12,841 nt of DNA from NCBI GenBank assembly GCA_964342805.1, contig CAYFHQ010000106.1:1-12841 (forward strand), written 5' to 3'. Below, in pieces: positions 4,955 to 11,442 of this stretch. The translations under genes and the position numbers were made by a program. Within the stretch, counting starts at the first letter, position 1; each line of letters opens with the position of its first letter. The notes under the pieces were generated by a model, which ran no database searches, was not told where the DNA came from, and saw only the letters and a program-made list of their open reading frames with translations. The DNA comes from CAYFHQ01 sp964342805 (GTDB lineage: Bacteria; Bacillota; Clostridia; Peptostreptococcales; Acidaminobacteraceae).

Positions 4955-7100
4955 ATGCAAGGACTTGATTGCGGCCAGTGTGCTTGGCCTGGTAGAGCTT
5001 GTCGTCGGCCTGGTCGATGATCTGTACCAGGGTCAGGTTACGGTCCTTGGTCGTGTGGACGCCCGCGGACAGGGTGACACCAAAGGCTTCAACCCCCTCA
5101 ATGTCTAAGCCATAGGCTTCAATGGCCCCACGTACGGACTCAGCCAAGGCAATGACTTCCTCGTGACTGTAGTCGAAGAGGGCTACAATGAACTCTTCTC
5201 CCCCGTAACGGCCAATCAAGGCGTCTTTGGGGACAAGGGAACGGACCTTTCTTGAAACCAGCTGGATGACCTGGTCGCCGACCACGTGGCCAAACCGGTC
5301 ATTAATGGATTTAAAGTGGTCGATATCCATCATGATAATGGAGACCTGGTCGACCATCTTGTCATACTGGTCATGGGCCCGGTCAAAAAAGGTTCGTCTG
5401 TTGAGGAGCTTTGACAAGGAATCGTGCTCGGCCTCATACTTGAGTTGCTGCAAGAGGGTGATGTTTTCTATGGTCAAGGCGATTTGATAGGTATAATCCA
5501 AGACCAAGTCATGGCTTCCTTGGAACTGGAAGGGCCTCTTGTTGCTTCCGTATAGGACGATAAAGCCTAGCTTCTGGGTCCTGGATTCGATGGGGACCAG
5601 CAAGGCATGGACTTCTGGGTCAATGGCAAATTGCTTTCTGAAGACGTCAGGCGCTGGAATGACACAGGCGGTTTCTAGGCTTCCATAGTGGGCTTGAACG
5701 TCTTCCATGACAGCATAGGCATGGACGGTTTTCCCATGGATATAGCGGAAGGTTTGGTCCCAGTTTTCAACACATAGGATCATGCCGTCAAAGGGGGCGA
5801 TACTCTGGTAGCCCTTGAGCATATGGCCATAGAGGTGGTCTAGGTCTTGGAGGCTTGTACTCTCCTTGCTAACCACATGAAGCTCCCTCAAGAGGTTGCC
5901 CTTTTCTTCTTCCACTATCCGCAAGTACTCGGATTCCTTGATCTTGTCAGACAGGGCCAAGGAGAAGAAGACGATTAGGATGACGACCCCGATCTTGACC
6001 CCATGGACGGCTAAAATGCTGTAGGGTATGAGATTAAAGCCACCCAAGGTTGAGAGTAGACTCATGTAGAAAAAGACGCTCCAAGCGGAGATATACATAA
6101 AATGTGACCGCTTGCGTGGCTTGCTGACCACGACACTGGTAATGGAAAAGACCAGGGCGCAGATGACATAGAATAAACTGATGTAAAGGGCCATCCGCAT
6201 GGGCAAAAAGAGGCTTGTAACCATGGCCAGGGCACCTGTGACAAAGTAGGCCATGAAGAACCTGGCCATCCTAGGTCGCCTTTTCACGTCAAAGAAGGAC
6301 CAGTTGAAGGCCATGAGCCAGTAGCCCGTCATGCCAATGAAAAAGGGATTGGCCACCGTGTCCCACCAGCTGGCGTCTCGCCAAAGGAATTGATAAGAAT
6401 ACCCGTCCCAGATCAACTGGAGGACTGTAAAGGACCCGACAAAGAGAATGTAATAGAGGTACTTCACATCCTTCAAGCTATAGGCCAAAAAAGCATTATA
6501 GACAATCATAATGGCCAGTGCCCCATAAAAAACACCCAGGCCCATGGTAGACATGGCAATGTGAACAGCCAGCTGGTCTGATGTCCAAAGTTTGGTTGTC
6601 ACTTGCAGGTAACTCTCTGTGTGGATCTTAAAGAGAACGGTTCCCTCTAAATGACTGGGGTCCAGCTGAAAGACAAAGGTCCTGTAGTCTACTTCCCGGC
6701 TATCAAAGGGTCGGTTGCGCCCCGTTTCCACCTGTTTGACCACCTGGCCGTCAGCAGAGACCTGATAGAAGTCTACTTCACTGAGGTGGGGCTTGGTCAA
6801 TTCTAAAAAATAGTCCCGGTCTTCAAATGAAAAATCCGATAGGGACAGCTTGACCCAGTAGTTGACATCGTCAATGGCACTGGACACCCCGGCTTGTCCA
6901 TAGGGGGTGAACATGCTGTTTTCAAAGTGGATGACCTCTGTAACACCCACGGTTTTATCTGGATCAATCCAGACCCCCTGTTGGTCTTCAATGGCGTTGT
7001 TGGCTTCCATCTCCAAGACGGAGTTACTAAAAAAGGCAACAGCCAGGAGGACAATGGCCAAGATAAGGCCATGTCGTATAAAGCGGTTACGATCAAGCAT
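4953..7100 (-). CDS. Membrane diguanylate cyclase: 7TM-DISM receptor with GAF-like and GGDEF domains
   Basis: A 715-residue protein. A signal-anchor helix (about 11-29) precedes an extracytoplasmic 7TMR-DISMED2-like sensor (about 35-170; YFLELTKPHLSEVDFYQ is typical). Seven membrane helices follow (about 182-385), then a short coiled linker (385-412), a GAF-like region (about 415-548) and a GGDEF domain (about 552-713). The active-site GGEEF is at 633-637 and the metal-binding MDIDHFKSIND at 591-601, so synthesis of cyclic di-GMP from two GTP is expected. The inhibitory I-site RxxD, five residues before GGEEF, reads P624-K-D-A627 here, so product inhibition is probably absent. DISM sensors are thought to bind carbohydrate or other small ligands; the ligand is unknown. 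The ATG at 7100 lies inside the end of the upstream hydrolase gene (8-base overlap) with GGAAG upstream, implying translational coupling. Confidence 0.93.
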   Translation of the reverse strand: MLDRNRFIRHGLILAIVLLAVAFFSNSVLEMEANNAIEDQQGVWIDPDKTVGVTEVIHFENSMFTPYGQAGVSSAIDDVNYWVKLSLSDFSFEDRDYFLELTKPHLSEVDFYQVSADGQVVKQVETGRNRPFDSREVDYRTFVFQLDPSHLEGTVLFKIHTESYLQVTTKLWTSDQLAVHIAMSTMGLGVFYGALAIMIVYNAFLAYSLKDVKYLYYILFVGSFTVLQLIWDGYSYQFLWRDASWWDTVANPFFIGMTGYWLMAFNWSFFDVKRRPRMARFFMAYFVTGALAMVTSLFLPMRMALYISLFYVICALVFSITSVVVSKPRKRSHFMYISAWSVFFYMSLLSTLGGFNLIPYSILAVHGVKIGVVILIVFFSLALSDKIKESEYLRIVEEEKGNLLRELHVVSKESTSLQDLDHLYGHMLKGYQSIAPFDGMILCVENWDQTFRYIHGKTVHAYAVMEDVQAHYGSLETACVIPAPDVFRKQFAIDPEVHALLVPIESRTQKLGFIVLYGSNKRPFQFQGSHDLVLDYTYQIALTIENITLLQQLKYEAEHDSLSKLLNRRTFFDRAHDQYDKMVDQVSIIMMDIDHFKSINDRFGHVVGDQVIQLVSRKVRSLVPKDALIGRYGGEEFIVALFDYSHEEVIALAESVRGAIEAYGLDIEGVEAFGVTLSAGVHTTKDRNLTLVQIIDQADDKLYQAKHTGRNQVLA

Positions 7101-7740
7101 ATTTCTTTTCTTCCTTTAAGGGTAACTCCATGACAATCTCTTCTCCAAGATGGTTGTCAATCAGGTCGAGTTTGCCATCGGTGGAAAAGTCCTTGGGTAC
7201 AAAGCCGTTAATGGGCCGCTTACTTTTAAGAAGGCCCAGGCTTTCATATGTGAGGGCCATAAAACCACTACAGGTAATGCTGGTCATTGGGGTTTTGATA
7301 TGAAGGTATCTGCCCAAAAGGGTCCCAAAAATCATGTTCCAATCGTTGGGGTTGGGCAGGCCCGAAAGTTCTTTTAGGATGTCTTTTAAAATGGGGATTG
7401 CTGTGTCCGGCAGGGGCTTCTCCAACCGCCGAACGGCATAGAGGGGTGGCTTATAGGGCTTGAGATCGTCCCCATAGGTTTCCAATCGTTCTAACATGTT
7501 AACGATTTTAGGGCCAGTTTTGTGGCTACCGTCTAAAAGGTTGGGCAGATTGGTCAGGGCTGTAGCCTCATAAAGGAGTGGAAAATCATACTCTGGTAGT
7601 CGCATGACCATGGCCACGTGGGACCACTTGCTCTCCTCCAGTTCTTCCACTACCTTGCTCATTTTATACTGTCCAGAAAACAAAACGATGTCTCCGGTTT
7701 TCAGTGTGTCCTTTATTTCCTCAAATGGTTTTTTAATCAT
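7093..7740 (-). CDS. Permuted NlpC/P60 (YiiX/YebB-like) cysteine hydrolase
   Basis: A 215-residue protein of the circularly permuted NlpC/P60 papain-like group. TGDIVLFSG (15-23) is the first core strand, WSHV (39-42) carries the proposed catalytic His (H41), YEAT (57-60) follows, and TCSGFMALTYESLG contains the proposed nucleophile C157. That His-before-Cys order is the hallmark of the permuted branch. Members hydrolyse amide or thioester bonds in peptidoglycan peptides, lipids or proteins; the substrate here is unknown. There is no signal peptide, so it may act in the cytoplasm. The ATG at 7740 follows a strong GGGGAGGG site. It is the first gene of an operon whose second gene is the membrane GGDEF protein, with overlapping stop and start, which suggests fixed co-expression. 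Confidence 0.82.
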   Translation of the reverse strand: MIKKPFEEIKDTLKTGDIVLFSGQYKMSKVVEELEESKWSHVAMVMRLPEYDFPLLYEATALTNLPNLLDGSHKTGPKIVNMLERLETYGDDLKPYKPPLYAVRRLEKPLPDTAIPILKDILKELSGLPNPNDWNMIFGTLLGRYLHIKTPMTSITCSGFMALTYESLGLLKSKRPINGFVPKDFSTDGKLDLIDNHLGEEIVMELPLKEEKKYA

Positions 7741-7772
7741 AGTTCCCTCCCCTGTTCATAACATATGCCTCT

Positions 7773-7801
7773 ATTATATGTCTTTTCTTCATGGAGTGGA
7801 A
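7773..7801 (-). promoter_or_regulatory. Promoter of the hydrolase-GGDEF operon
   Basis: On the minus strand a perfect -10 TATAAT (7773-7778) lies 17 bases after a weak -35, TTCCAC (7796-7801). The start codon is about 33 bases further on. It sits immediately after the upstream terminator. Confidence 0.6.
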
Positions 7802-7817
7802 TAAAAATCCAAAAGAA

Positions 7818-7853
7818 AACACCCATGACTCTAGTAAAAAAGTCATGGGTGTT
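7818..7853 (-). terminator. Rho-independent terminator downstream of the 155-residue protein gene
   Basis: A perfect 13-bp stem, AACACCCATGACT (7818-7830) and AGTCATGGGTGTT (7841-7853), has a 10-base loop and is followed on the minus strand by TTTTCTTTT. It ends the stalk protein/acetyltransferase/unknown gene group. Confidence 0.9.
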
Positions 7854-7876
7854 GGTAGGTATTCCTCATTTTAACT

Positions 7877-8344
7877 CTATTGGTAGCCCGGCCAGCCATA
7901 AACAATAGCCGTCTTCACAAACCGCCCCTTTTTTAGGGGTTTTGCCTTCCCCGGCGGAAAGCCATAGTGCCCCATGATGTGGCGGATCATGGACCCTAGA
8001 ACCTGCCTGTGGCGGTAGGTTTCCAAGAGGTCAAAGTCCCCACACCGGGGAAACTGAGCTTCGATGGTCTCGATAACCCCTTCCATGGCGGGCCGTCCCG
8101 CTTGGGTGGCGGCCATCATGGCTTGTAATTGGTCCACCTGGTTGAGAAAGTCAAAGACCGCTTCTATAGTCTGGTTGTCCTCCAACTGGCGAAACCGCCT
8201 ACTGGCAGGCTCAGATAGATACATGGGGTAGGACAGGGGTTTGGGTCTAATCACAAGTCCGCCTTGGTTGACCCTGCCTGGTCTCGGCTGGGCAGAATGG
8301 GGCTGACTTCCCTTAGGCTTACATCCATTAGACTTGCTTTTCAT
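7877..8344 (-). CDS. Unrecognised 155-residue protein
   Basis: I do not recognise a family. The N-terminus (1-40) is basic, Pro/Ser/Gln-rich and probably disordered. Residues about 44-127 look helical (FRQLEDNQTIEAVFDFLNQV, IETIEAQFP, a tyrosine/arginine-rich YRHRQVLGSMIRHIMGHYG). The end is basic and aromatic (KKGRFVKTAIVYGWPGYQ). There is no signal peptide or membrane segment. It starts inside the acetyltransferase gene (17-base overlap, different frame), with only a weak AGGACGG upstream, so it probably relies on translational coupling. It ends the transcript before a strong terminator. Its reality is supported by the terminator position and by the lack of competing frames, not by homology. 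Confidence 0.6.
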   Translation of the reverse strand: MKSKSNGCKPKGSQPHSAQPRPGRVNQGGLVIRPKPLSYPMYLSEPASRRFRQLEDNQTIEAVFDFLNQVDQLQAMMAATQAGRPAMEGVIETIEAQFPRCGDFDLLETYRHRQVLGSMIRHIMGHYGFPPGKAKPLKKGRFVKTAIVYGWPGYQ

Positions 8345-8768
8345 AATGAATCCAACCGTCCTGTCTTTTTACTTCTTTGTAGTTCATCCGGACAAACAAG
8401 CCCTGGGCAGGATTGGTCTCCAAAGTGGACAGGGTTACCTGCTGGTGACCATAATCCTTGATCTGGTCTTCCATGGCCTGGAGGAGCTTGGGGGCGATCC
8501 CCTGGCCTCTGAAGGCCGGTCCCACATAAACACTAAATATGCAGGGGCTTTCCTCATGGTAAGACCAATAGCCATAACCGGCGACTTGTCCACCCTCCAC
8601 GGCCACGACCATGGTTTCCAGGTGGTCTTGCAGGAAGCCCAAGGTATGGTCCTTGGCTGCCTCCCACTTGGCCACTTGGTCTGGCTCGTGTTCAACCATA
8701 TAGGCCCGTTCAAACTCGTAAACATCATTGAGTTGATCCAGTTGAGCAAATTGAATTTTAACTGTCAT
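8328..8768 (-). CDS. GNAT-family N-acetyltransferase
   Basis: A 146-residue single-domain acetyltransferase that transfers acetyl from acetyl-CoA to an amine. The acetyl-CoA pyrophosphate loop (motif A) reads VYVGPAFRGQGIAPKLLQAM (80-99), with R87-G-Q-G-I-A in the Q/RxxGxG/A position. Motif B ends with the family's NPAQGLFVRMNYKEV pattern. The substrate cannot be read from sequence. The start at 8768 was chosen because GGGAGG lies nine bases upstream. A longer reading from 8810 has no ribosome site and would run through the deiminase remnant. The neighbouring remnant raises the possibility of an ancestral polyamine or arginine context, but that is inference. It overlaps the following 155-residue protein gene. 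Confidence 0.9.
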   Translation of the reverse strand: MTVKIQFAQLDQLNDVYEFERAYMVEHEPDQVAKWEAAKDHTLGFLQDHLETMVVAVEGGQVAGYGYWSYHEESPCIFSVYVGPAFRGQGIAPKLLQAMEDQIKDYGHQQVTLSTLETNPAQGLFVRMNYKEVKRQDGWIHYEKQV

Positions 8769-8782
8769 CTTCAAAGACCTCC

Positions 8783-8875
8783 CTACTTGGGTTGTTGCAT
8801 GGTGACACAATGGATCATGCCCCCATGGACATATAACGCCCTCACATCGATCCCTACAATCTCCTTGATAGGATC
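8783..8875 (-). pseudogene. C-terminal remnant of an agmatine/peptidylarginine deiminase-family gene
   Basis: In the minus frame ending with TAG at 8783-8785, about 30 codons read DPIKEIVGIDVRALYVHGG followed by MIHCVTMQQPK. This resembles the C-terminus of agmatine deiminase (PAD_porph family), where a GG-x-IHC-x-T-QQ motif contains the catalytic cysteine. No start or ribosome site is found, and the reading becomes nonsense upstream, where it enters the 3' end of the stalk-protein gene. The rest of the roughly 340-codon gene is gone. It is most likely a scar left when the stalk-protein region replaced the gene body. Confidence 0.72.
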
Positions 8876-10262
8876 ACAAGGGCAGTGCATAGGTTTCCAT
8901 CGTATCAGACACCTTGAAAAAGAGCCTGTCATTGTAAATATGTGCTTGGGCCAGTACATCCGAAACTTTCATAATTTCCTTCCCTTTGGAATCAAAGACT
9001 AAAAGGCTAAAATCCAATGGGTGACCTAGTCCAGAAGTAGTGAAGGCAAGGGTATAGTCACCATCTGCCACTAGTTTTTCAAAGGTCATATCCGGATATA
9101 AAACTTCTTCTTTTTGACCCAGTTTGCGGACCAGTTGTCTTCCGTCTAGCCTTAACCCATAGGTAGGCGCATCGGAAGGGGTGAAGGCCTCATATGTCTT
9201 GGTGGGCATGTGGATGCGCATGTGACCCACCTCTCCTGTGGTCGTGTCCATACCACTCACCTCAAGCCATTGGCCTTTCAAGACCATTGCATTATAGGTC
9301 CAATTGGGATTCCCCAAGACGATTTCTTCACCTTGTTTGGGTTGGTAGGTCAAATTGGATGTAAATCTGGGCGCCAACAAGTAACTAATGATTCCACCTT
9401 CGTAAGGAATGATTTTCGTCTTCCCGCTGATAATGGGTTGTAGCTTCCCCTCCACTTCAAGGAAATGACTTTTAGGTGCCTGTCTTCTATTTTCCTCTAG
9501 GGTAAGGGATAGGTAAACCTCTTGATCAAACTCCTGGACCTCAAGTGAAGCAGCCATAGCTTCCCTATTCCATGGCTGGTCAATCTCTAGGAGTTTGATA
9601 GGTGGTTCTGGTGAGTCGATCGCCTTCTTGGCTACATAGACTCCTTGTTCACCGTCTTCAAGGGGCATTTGTCCAAGATAATAGTAATATTCACCCACGA
9701 TTTGGGCCTGTCCCATGTGTAGAACTTCATCTTCTTGTGTCACTTTCTTTCCTTTATGGGTGGCCTCTATGACTAGGCCTTTCTCAATGGAATACTCATA
9801 TGACCACTGGAAGACCTCTGACATGAGTTCCTGGGTTAGTGGTACATATGTTATACCCTCGTATGAGAAAATGTCATAGGCTCTTTGCAGTGATTTCCCG
9901 TCGAAGGTCACTGGATAGTCGATATCTTGAACATCCAAAGGGTCACTCTCCTGCTTTTCCCCTGCTGACACTTGTGGCTTGGGGTAGCTATTAAAGACCT
10001 TTGCTGAGGTGACCTCCAAACCTGATTTGGGTGTCCACTTGGTTTCTAGGCCCATAAACCGGCTATCCTGAAAGGTCAGTGGAAAATACAAAACCCCGTC
10101 CCGTTTGATGATGGGATAGGTTCTGGTCGCATTGTCAACCTGCTGACCATTGAGTGATATAGGCAGGTCTGCTATGGTTGCAGATGGGGCACTTGCGAAG
10201 CTCATTGGACCTACAGCAAGTGCGAGCATGAGTAAACTTGTGAGCAGTTTGGGTCTGAACAT
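8874..10262 (-). CDS. Secreted protein with two copper-amine-oxidase-type stalk domains
   Basis: A 462-residue exported protein. Residues 1-27 form a signal peptide (MFRPK, then a hydrophobic LLTSLLMLALAVG core, with likely cleavage after SFASA). Two stalk-domain (Cu_amine_oxidN1-like) repeats follow. Residues 37-88 run from SLNGQQV through GVLYFPLTFQ to SGLEVTSA; residues 116-168 run from VTFDGKSL through GITYVPLTQ to KGLVIEAT. The rest (about 180-462) is rich in beta strand, with repeated G-x-x-Y-Y/W patterns resembling an irregular beta-propeller (DUF5050-like). That last assignment is tentative. Such proteins are usually extracellular or wall-associated in Bacillota; no anchor is seen here. 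The ATG at 10262 follows TGGAGG by six bases, and a nearer ATG at 10274 overlaps that site. The stop codon lies inside the deiminase remnant. Confidence 0.8.
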   Translation of the reverse strand: MFRPKLLTSLLMLALAVGPMSFASAPSATIADLPISLNGQQVDNATRTYPIIKRDGVLYFPLTFQDSRFMGLETKWTPKSGLEVTSAKVFNSYPKPQVSAGEKQESDPLDVQDIDYPVTFDGKSLQRAYDIFSYEGITYVPLTQELMSEVFQWSYEYSIEKGLVIEATHKGKKVTQEDEVLHMGQAQIVGEYYYYLGQMPLEDGEQGVYVAKKAIDSPEPPIKLLEIDQPWNREAMAASLEVQEFDQEVYLSLTLEENRRQAPKSHFLEVEGKLQPIISGKTKIIPYEGGIISYLLAPRFTSNLTYQPKQGEEIVLGNPNWTYNAMVLKGQWLEVSGMDTTTGEVGHMRIHMPTKTYEAFTPSDAPTYGLRLDGRQLVRKLGQKEEVLYPDMTFEKLVADGDYTLAFTTSGLGHPLDFSLLVFDSKGKEIMKVSDVLAQAHIYNDRLFFKVSDTMETYALPL

Positions 10263-10291
10263 GGTGTCCTCCATTTAAGTTGAATTGTCTT

Positions 10292-10300
10292 ATTCTACCA
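10292..10300 (-). promoter_or_regulatory. Extended -10 promoter of the stalk-protein gene
   Basis: On the minus strand TGG-TAGAAT, in the context CATGGTAGAAT, lies about 30 bases before the start codon. No convincing -35 is visible. Confidence 0.5.
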
Positions 10301-10316
10301 TGTCCATAAGCAAGAA

Positions 10317-10341
10317 GGAGCCTTGTCATAAACAAGACTCC
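10317..10341 (-). terminator. Weak terminator downstream of the membrane-protein pseudogene
   Basis: A 10-bp stem with one G-T wobble, GGAGCCTTGT (10317-10326) and ACAAGACTCC (10332-10341), is followed on the minus strand by TTCTTGCTT, a poor U-run. It lies between the decayed genes and the stalk-protein promoter. Confidence 0.45.
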
Positions 10342-10384
10342 AAACTGTTATCATTTGGTATTCCTAAACTAGGTCAACACATCA

Positions 10385-10896
10385 CTAAACTGAGGATGCC
10401 TCACGCTCTTCTCCCAAGAGGTCTGACAAGAAATCCACCATGCCTTGGTCTGTCTCCTCTGTTTGCTTGAGCTTAAAGTAGACAAAAGCGCCAATGAGAC
10501 CATACATAGCCAGGGTGATCCCTAGGATTTTCAAATAGTCTAAGCCCCTAACCCCTCCTAGCCTAGCAATCATATTAATAACGACGGGGAAGAGAATATA
10601 AAGCCCCAGTGCCCCCTTAAAGATGGGCCGGATGACAAAATCCCCTTGAATCCTGGCCTTTCCCCGGTTGGCATAGACGGTTCCTTCAAACGCCTGAATG
10701 ACCGAAAGGAAGACCCTCGATTACGCATGATGACCTGGGTATGGTTGACCAACCAGAACTGCCTAGCCATGGCGTCAACTCGACCTACATAGCCAAATTG
10801 GCCAGGGTTGGTCAGCGAATAGGGAATGATGGTTTTTTCGAGTTTGTCCATGGTGGCTTGGACGCTGTGGTTGGAGTGTATGGTTGACATGTTCAA
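10385..10896 (-). pseudogene. Frameshifted two-helix membrane protein gene (about 170 residues if repaired)
   Basis: The 5' frame (from TTG 10896 or ATG 10890) reads through GYVGRVDAMARQFWLVNHTQ and VIMRNRG, then turns to nonsense. A second frame continues as VFLSVIQAFEG, VYANRGKARIQGDFVIRPI and two membrane helices (GALGLYILFPVVINMIARLG; LKILGITLAMYGLIGAFVYF) to a stop at 10385. Adding one base to the G run (plus-strand CCC at 10714-10716) would join them as RNRG-VFLSVIQ. The pattern, a compact soluble N-terminal domain with FWLV, RNRG and F-x-G followed by two helices, resembles small membrane proteins of unknown function. AGAGAGG lies seven bases before the TTG, and the Fic remnant ends three bases upstream, so the two were probably co-transcribed. 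A sequencing error in the homopolymer is an alternative to a true mutation. Confidence 0.72.
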
Positions 10897-10899
10897 CTA

Positions 10900-11352
10900 C
10901 TATCCTCTCTTACGCCTATACCCTTGCTTACTACTATTCGGCTTGTCTGGCAAGGTCATTTCTACTAACCCTTGCTCTATGGCGGGTAGCAAGTAGTTGT
11001 TTCTAAAGGTCGGCCTATGTTTGATCTGAACTCTTTCCATAAGTTCCTTACTGGATAGTTCTTCATCCCCAAGGACTTGTAAGAGCTTTTTGACTTGATC
11101 CGTCACTTGTAGGGTAATTTGATCATTAACATCTATTTCCTTGAGAACATCACGAATTGATTCAAGCATGAACTCAATAAAAAGTTTAGAGTCAGCTGCC
11201 TTGTCACAGGCCCCAAGAACTTGATAATACTGGTCCTGGCGTTCTTTGATAAGGGTTTCCACTGGTAGCCAGCCAAACAAGGTCTTCCACTTGTAAAGGA
11301 TCAAGGTTTGCCACATTCTCCCCATCCGTCCATTCCCATCAGTAAATGGTGC
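10900..11352 (-). pseudogene. C-terminal half of a Fic-family gene, interrupted at the active-site motif
   Basis: Homology begins at APFTDGNGRMGRMWQTLILY, the Fic motif HPFx[D/E]GNGRxxR with the His already replaced by Ala. It continues through the LPVETLIKERQDQYYQVLG region, repeated TLQVTDQV segments and a C-terminal winged-helix-like part (ELSSKELMERVQIKHRPTF, LVEMTLPDKPNSSKQ). This matches the long Fic proteins with a C-terminal DNA-binding-like region. Fic proteins AMPylate other proteins using the motif His. Here the N-terminal half, including the His, is missing, and the upstream frame runs only into recombinase-side DNA with a stop at 11434. The first in-frame ATG is at 11325 without a clear ribosome site. 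Inactive as an AMP transferase. Confidence 0.82.
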
Positions 11353-11442
11353 AAAAGGAAACTCACCAATATCAAGGATAGAAAAGAGTGAGCAATCACA
11401 ACGCTCACTCCCATTATACCTTATAACCCCATATTAAACAGC
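11345..11442. mobile_element. Probable end of an integrated element (attachment-site region) inside fic
   Basis: Between the recombinase stop and the first recognisable Fic codon are about 90 AT-rich bases holding the recombinase terminator. Large serine recombinases typically sit at the end of their element with the gene's 3' side close to the attachment site, which fits this layout. The exact crossover and any core dinucleotide cannot be fixed without the other end. Confidence 0.45.
11386..11410 (-). terminator. Terminator of the recombinase gene
   Basis: An 8-bp perfect stem, GAGTGAGC (11386-11393) and GCTCACTC (11403-11410), with a 9-base loop is followed on the minus strand by TTTTCT. 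It begins about 33 bases after the recombinase stop. Confidence 0.7.

Noticed and set aside
8834..8861. Promoter for the acetyltransferase (TTGTAG, 17 bases, TTATAT)
   Set aside because: The match is weak and lies inside conserved codons of the deiminase remnant, so chance is the simpler explanation.
8783..8890. The deiminase-like frame as a real small protein starting at the ATG at 8890
   Set aside because: There is no ribosome site, the first residues overlap another gene's end, and the sequence matches only a C-terminal fragment of a much larger enzyme.
8334..9002. Long plus-strand open frame of 222 codons
   Set aside because: It lies antisense to the acetyltransferase and the end of the stalk-protein gene, lacks a good ribosome site, and its translation shows no domain; the minus-strand genes are clearly real.
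10135..10335. Minus-strand frame of 66 codons overlapping the stalk-protein start
   Set aside because: It overlaps the signal peptide region in another frame and has no ribosome site or domain.
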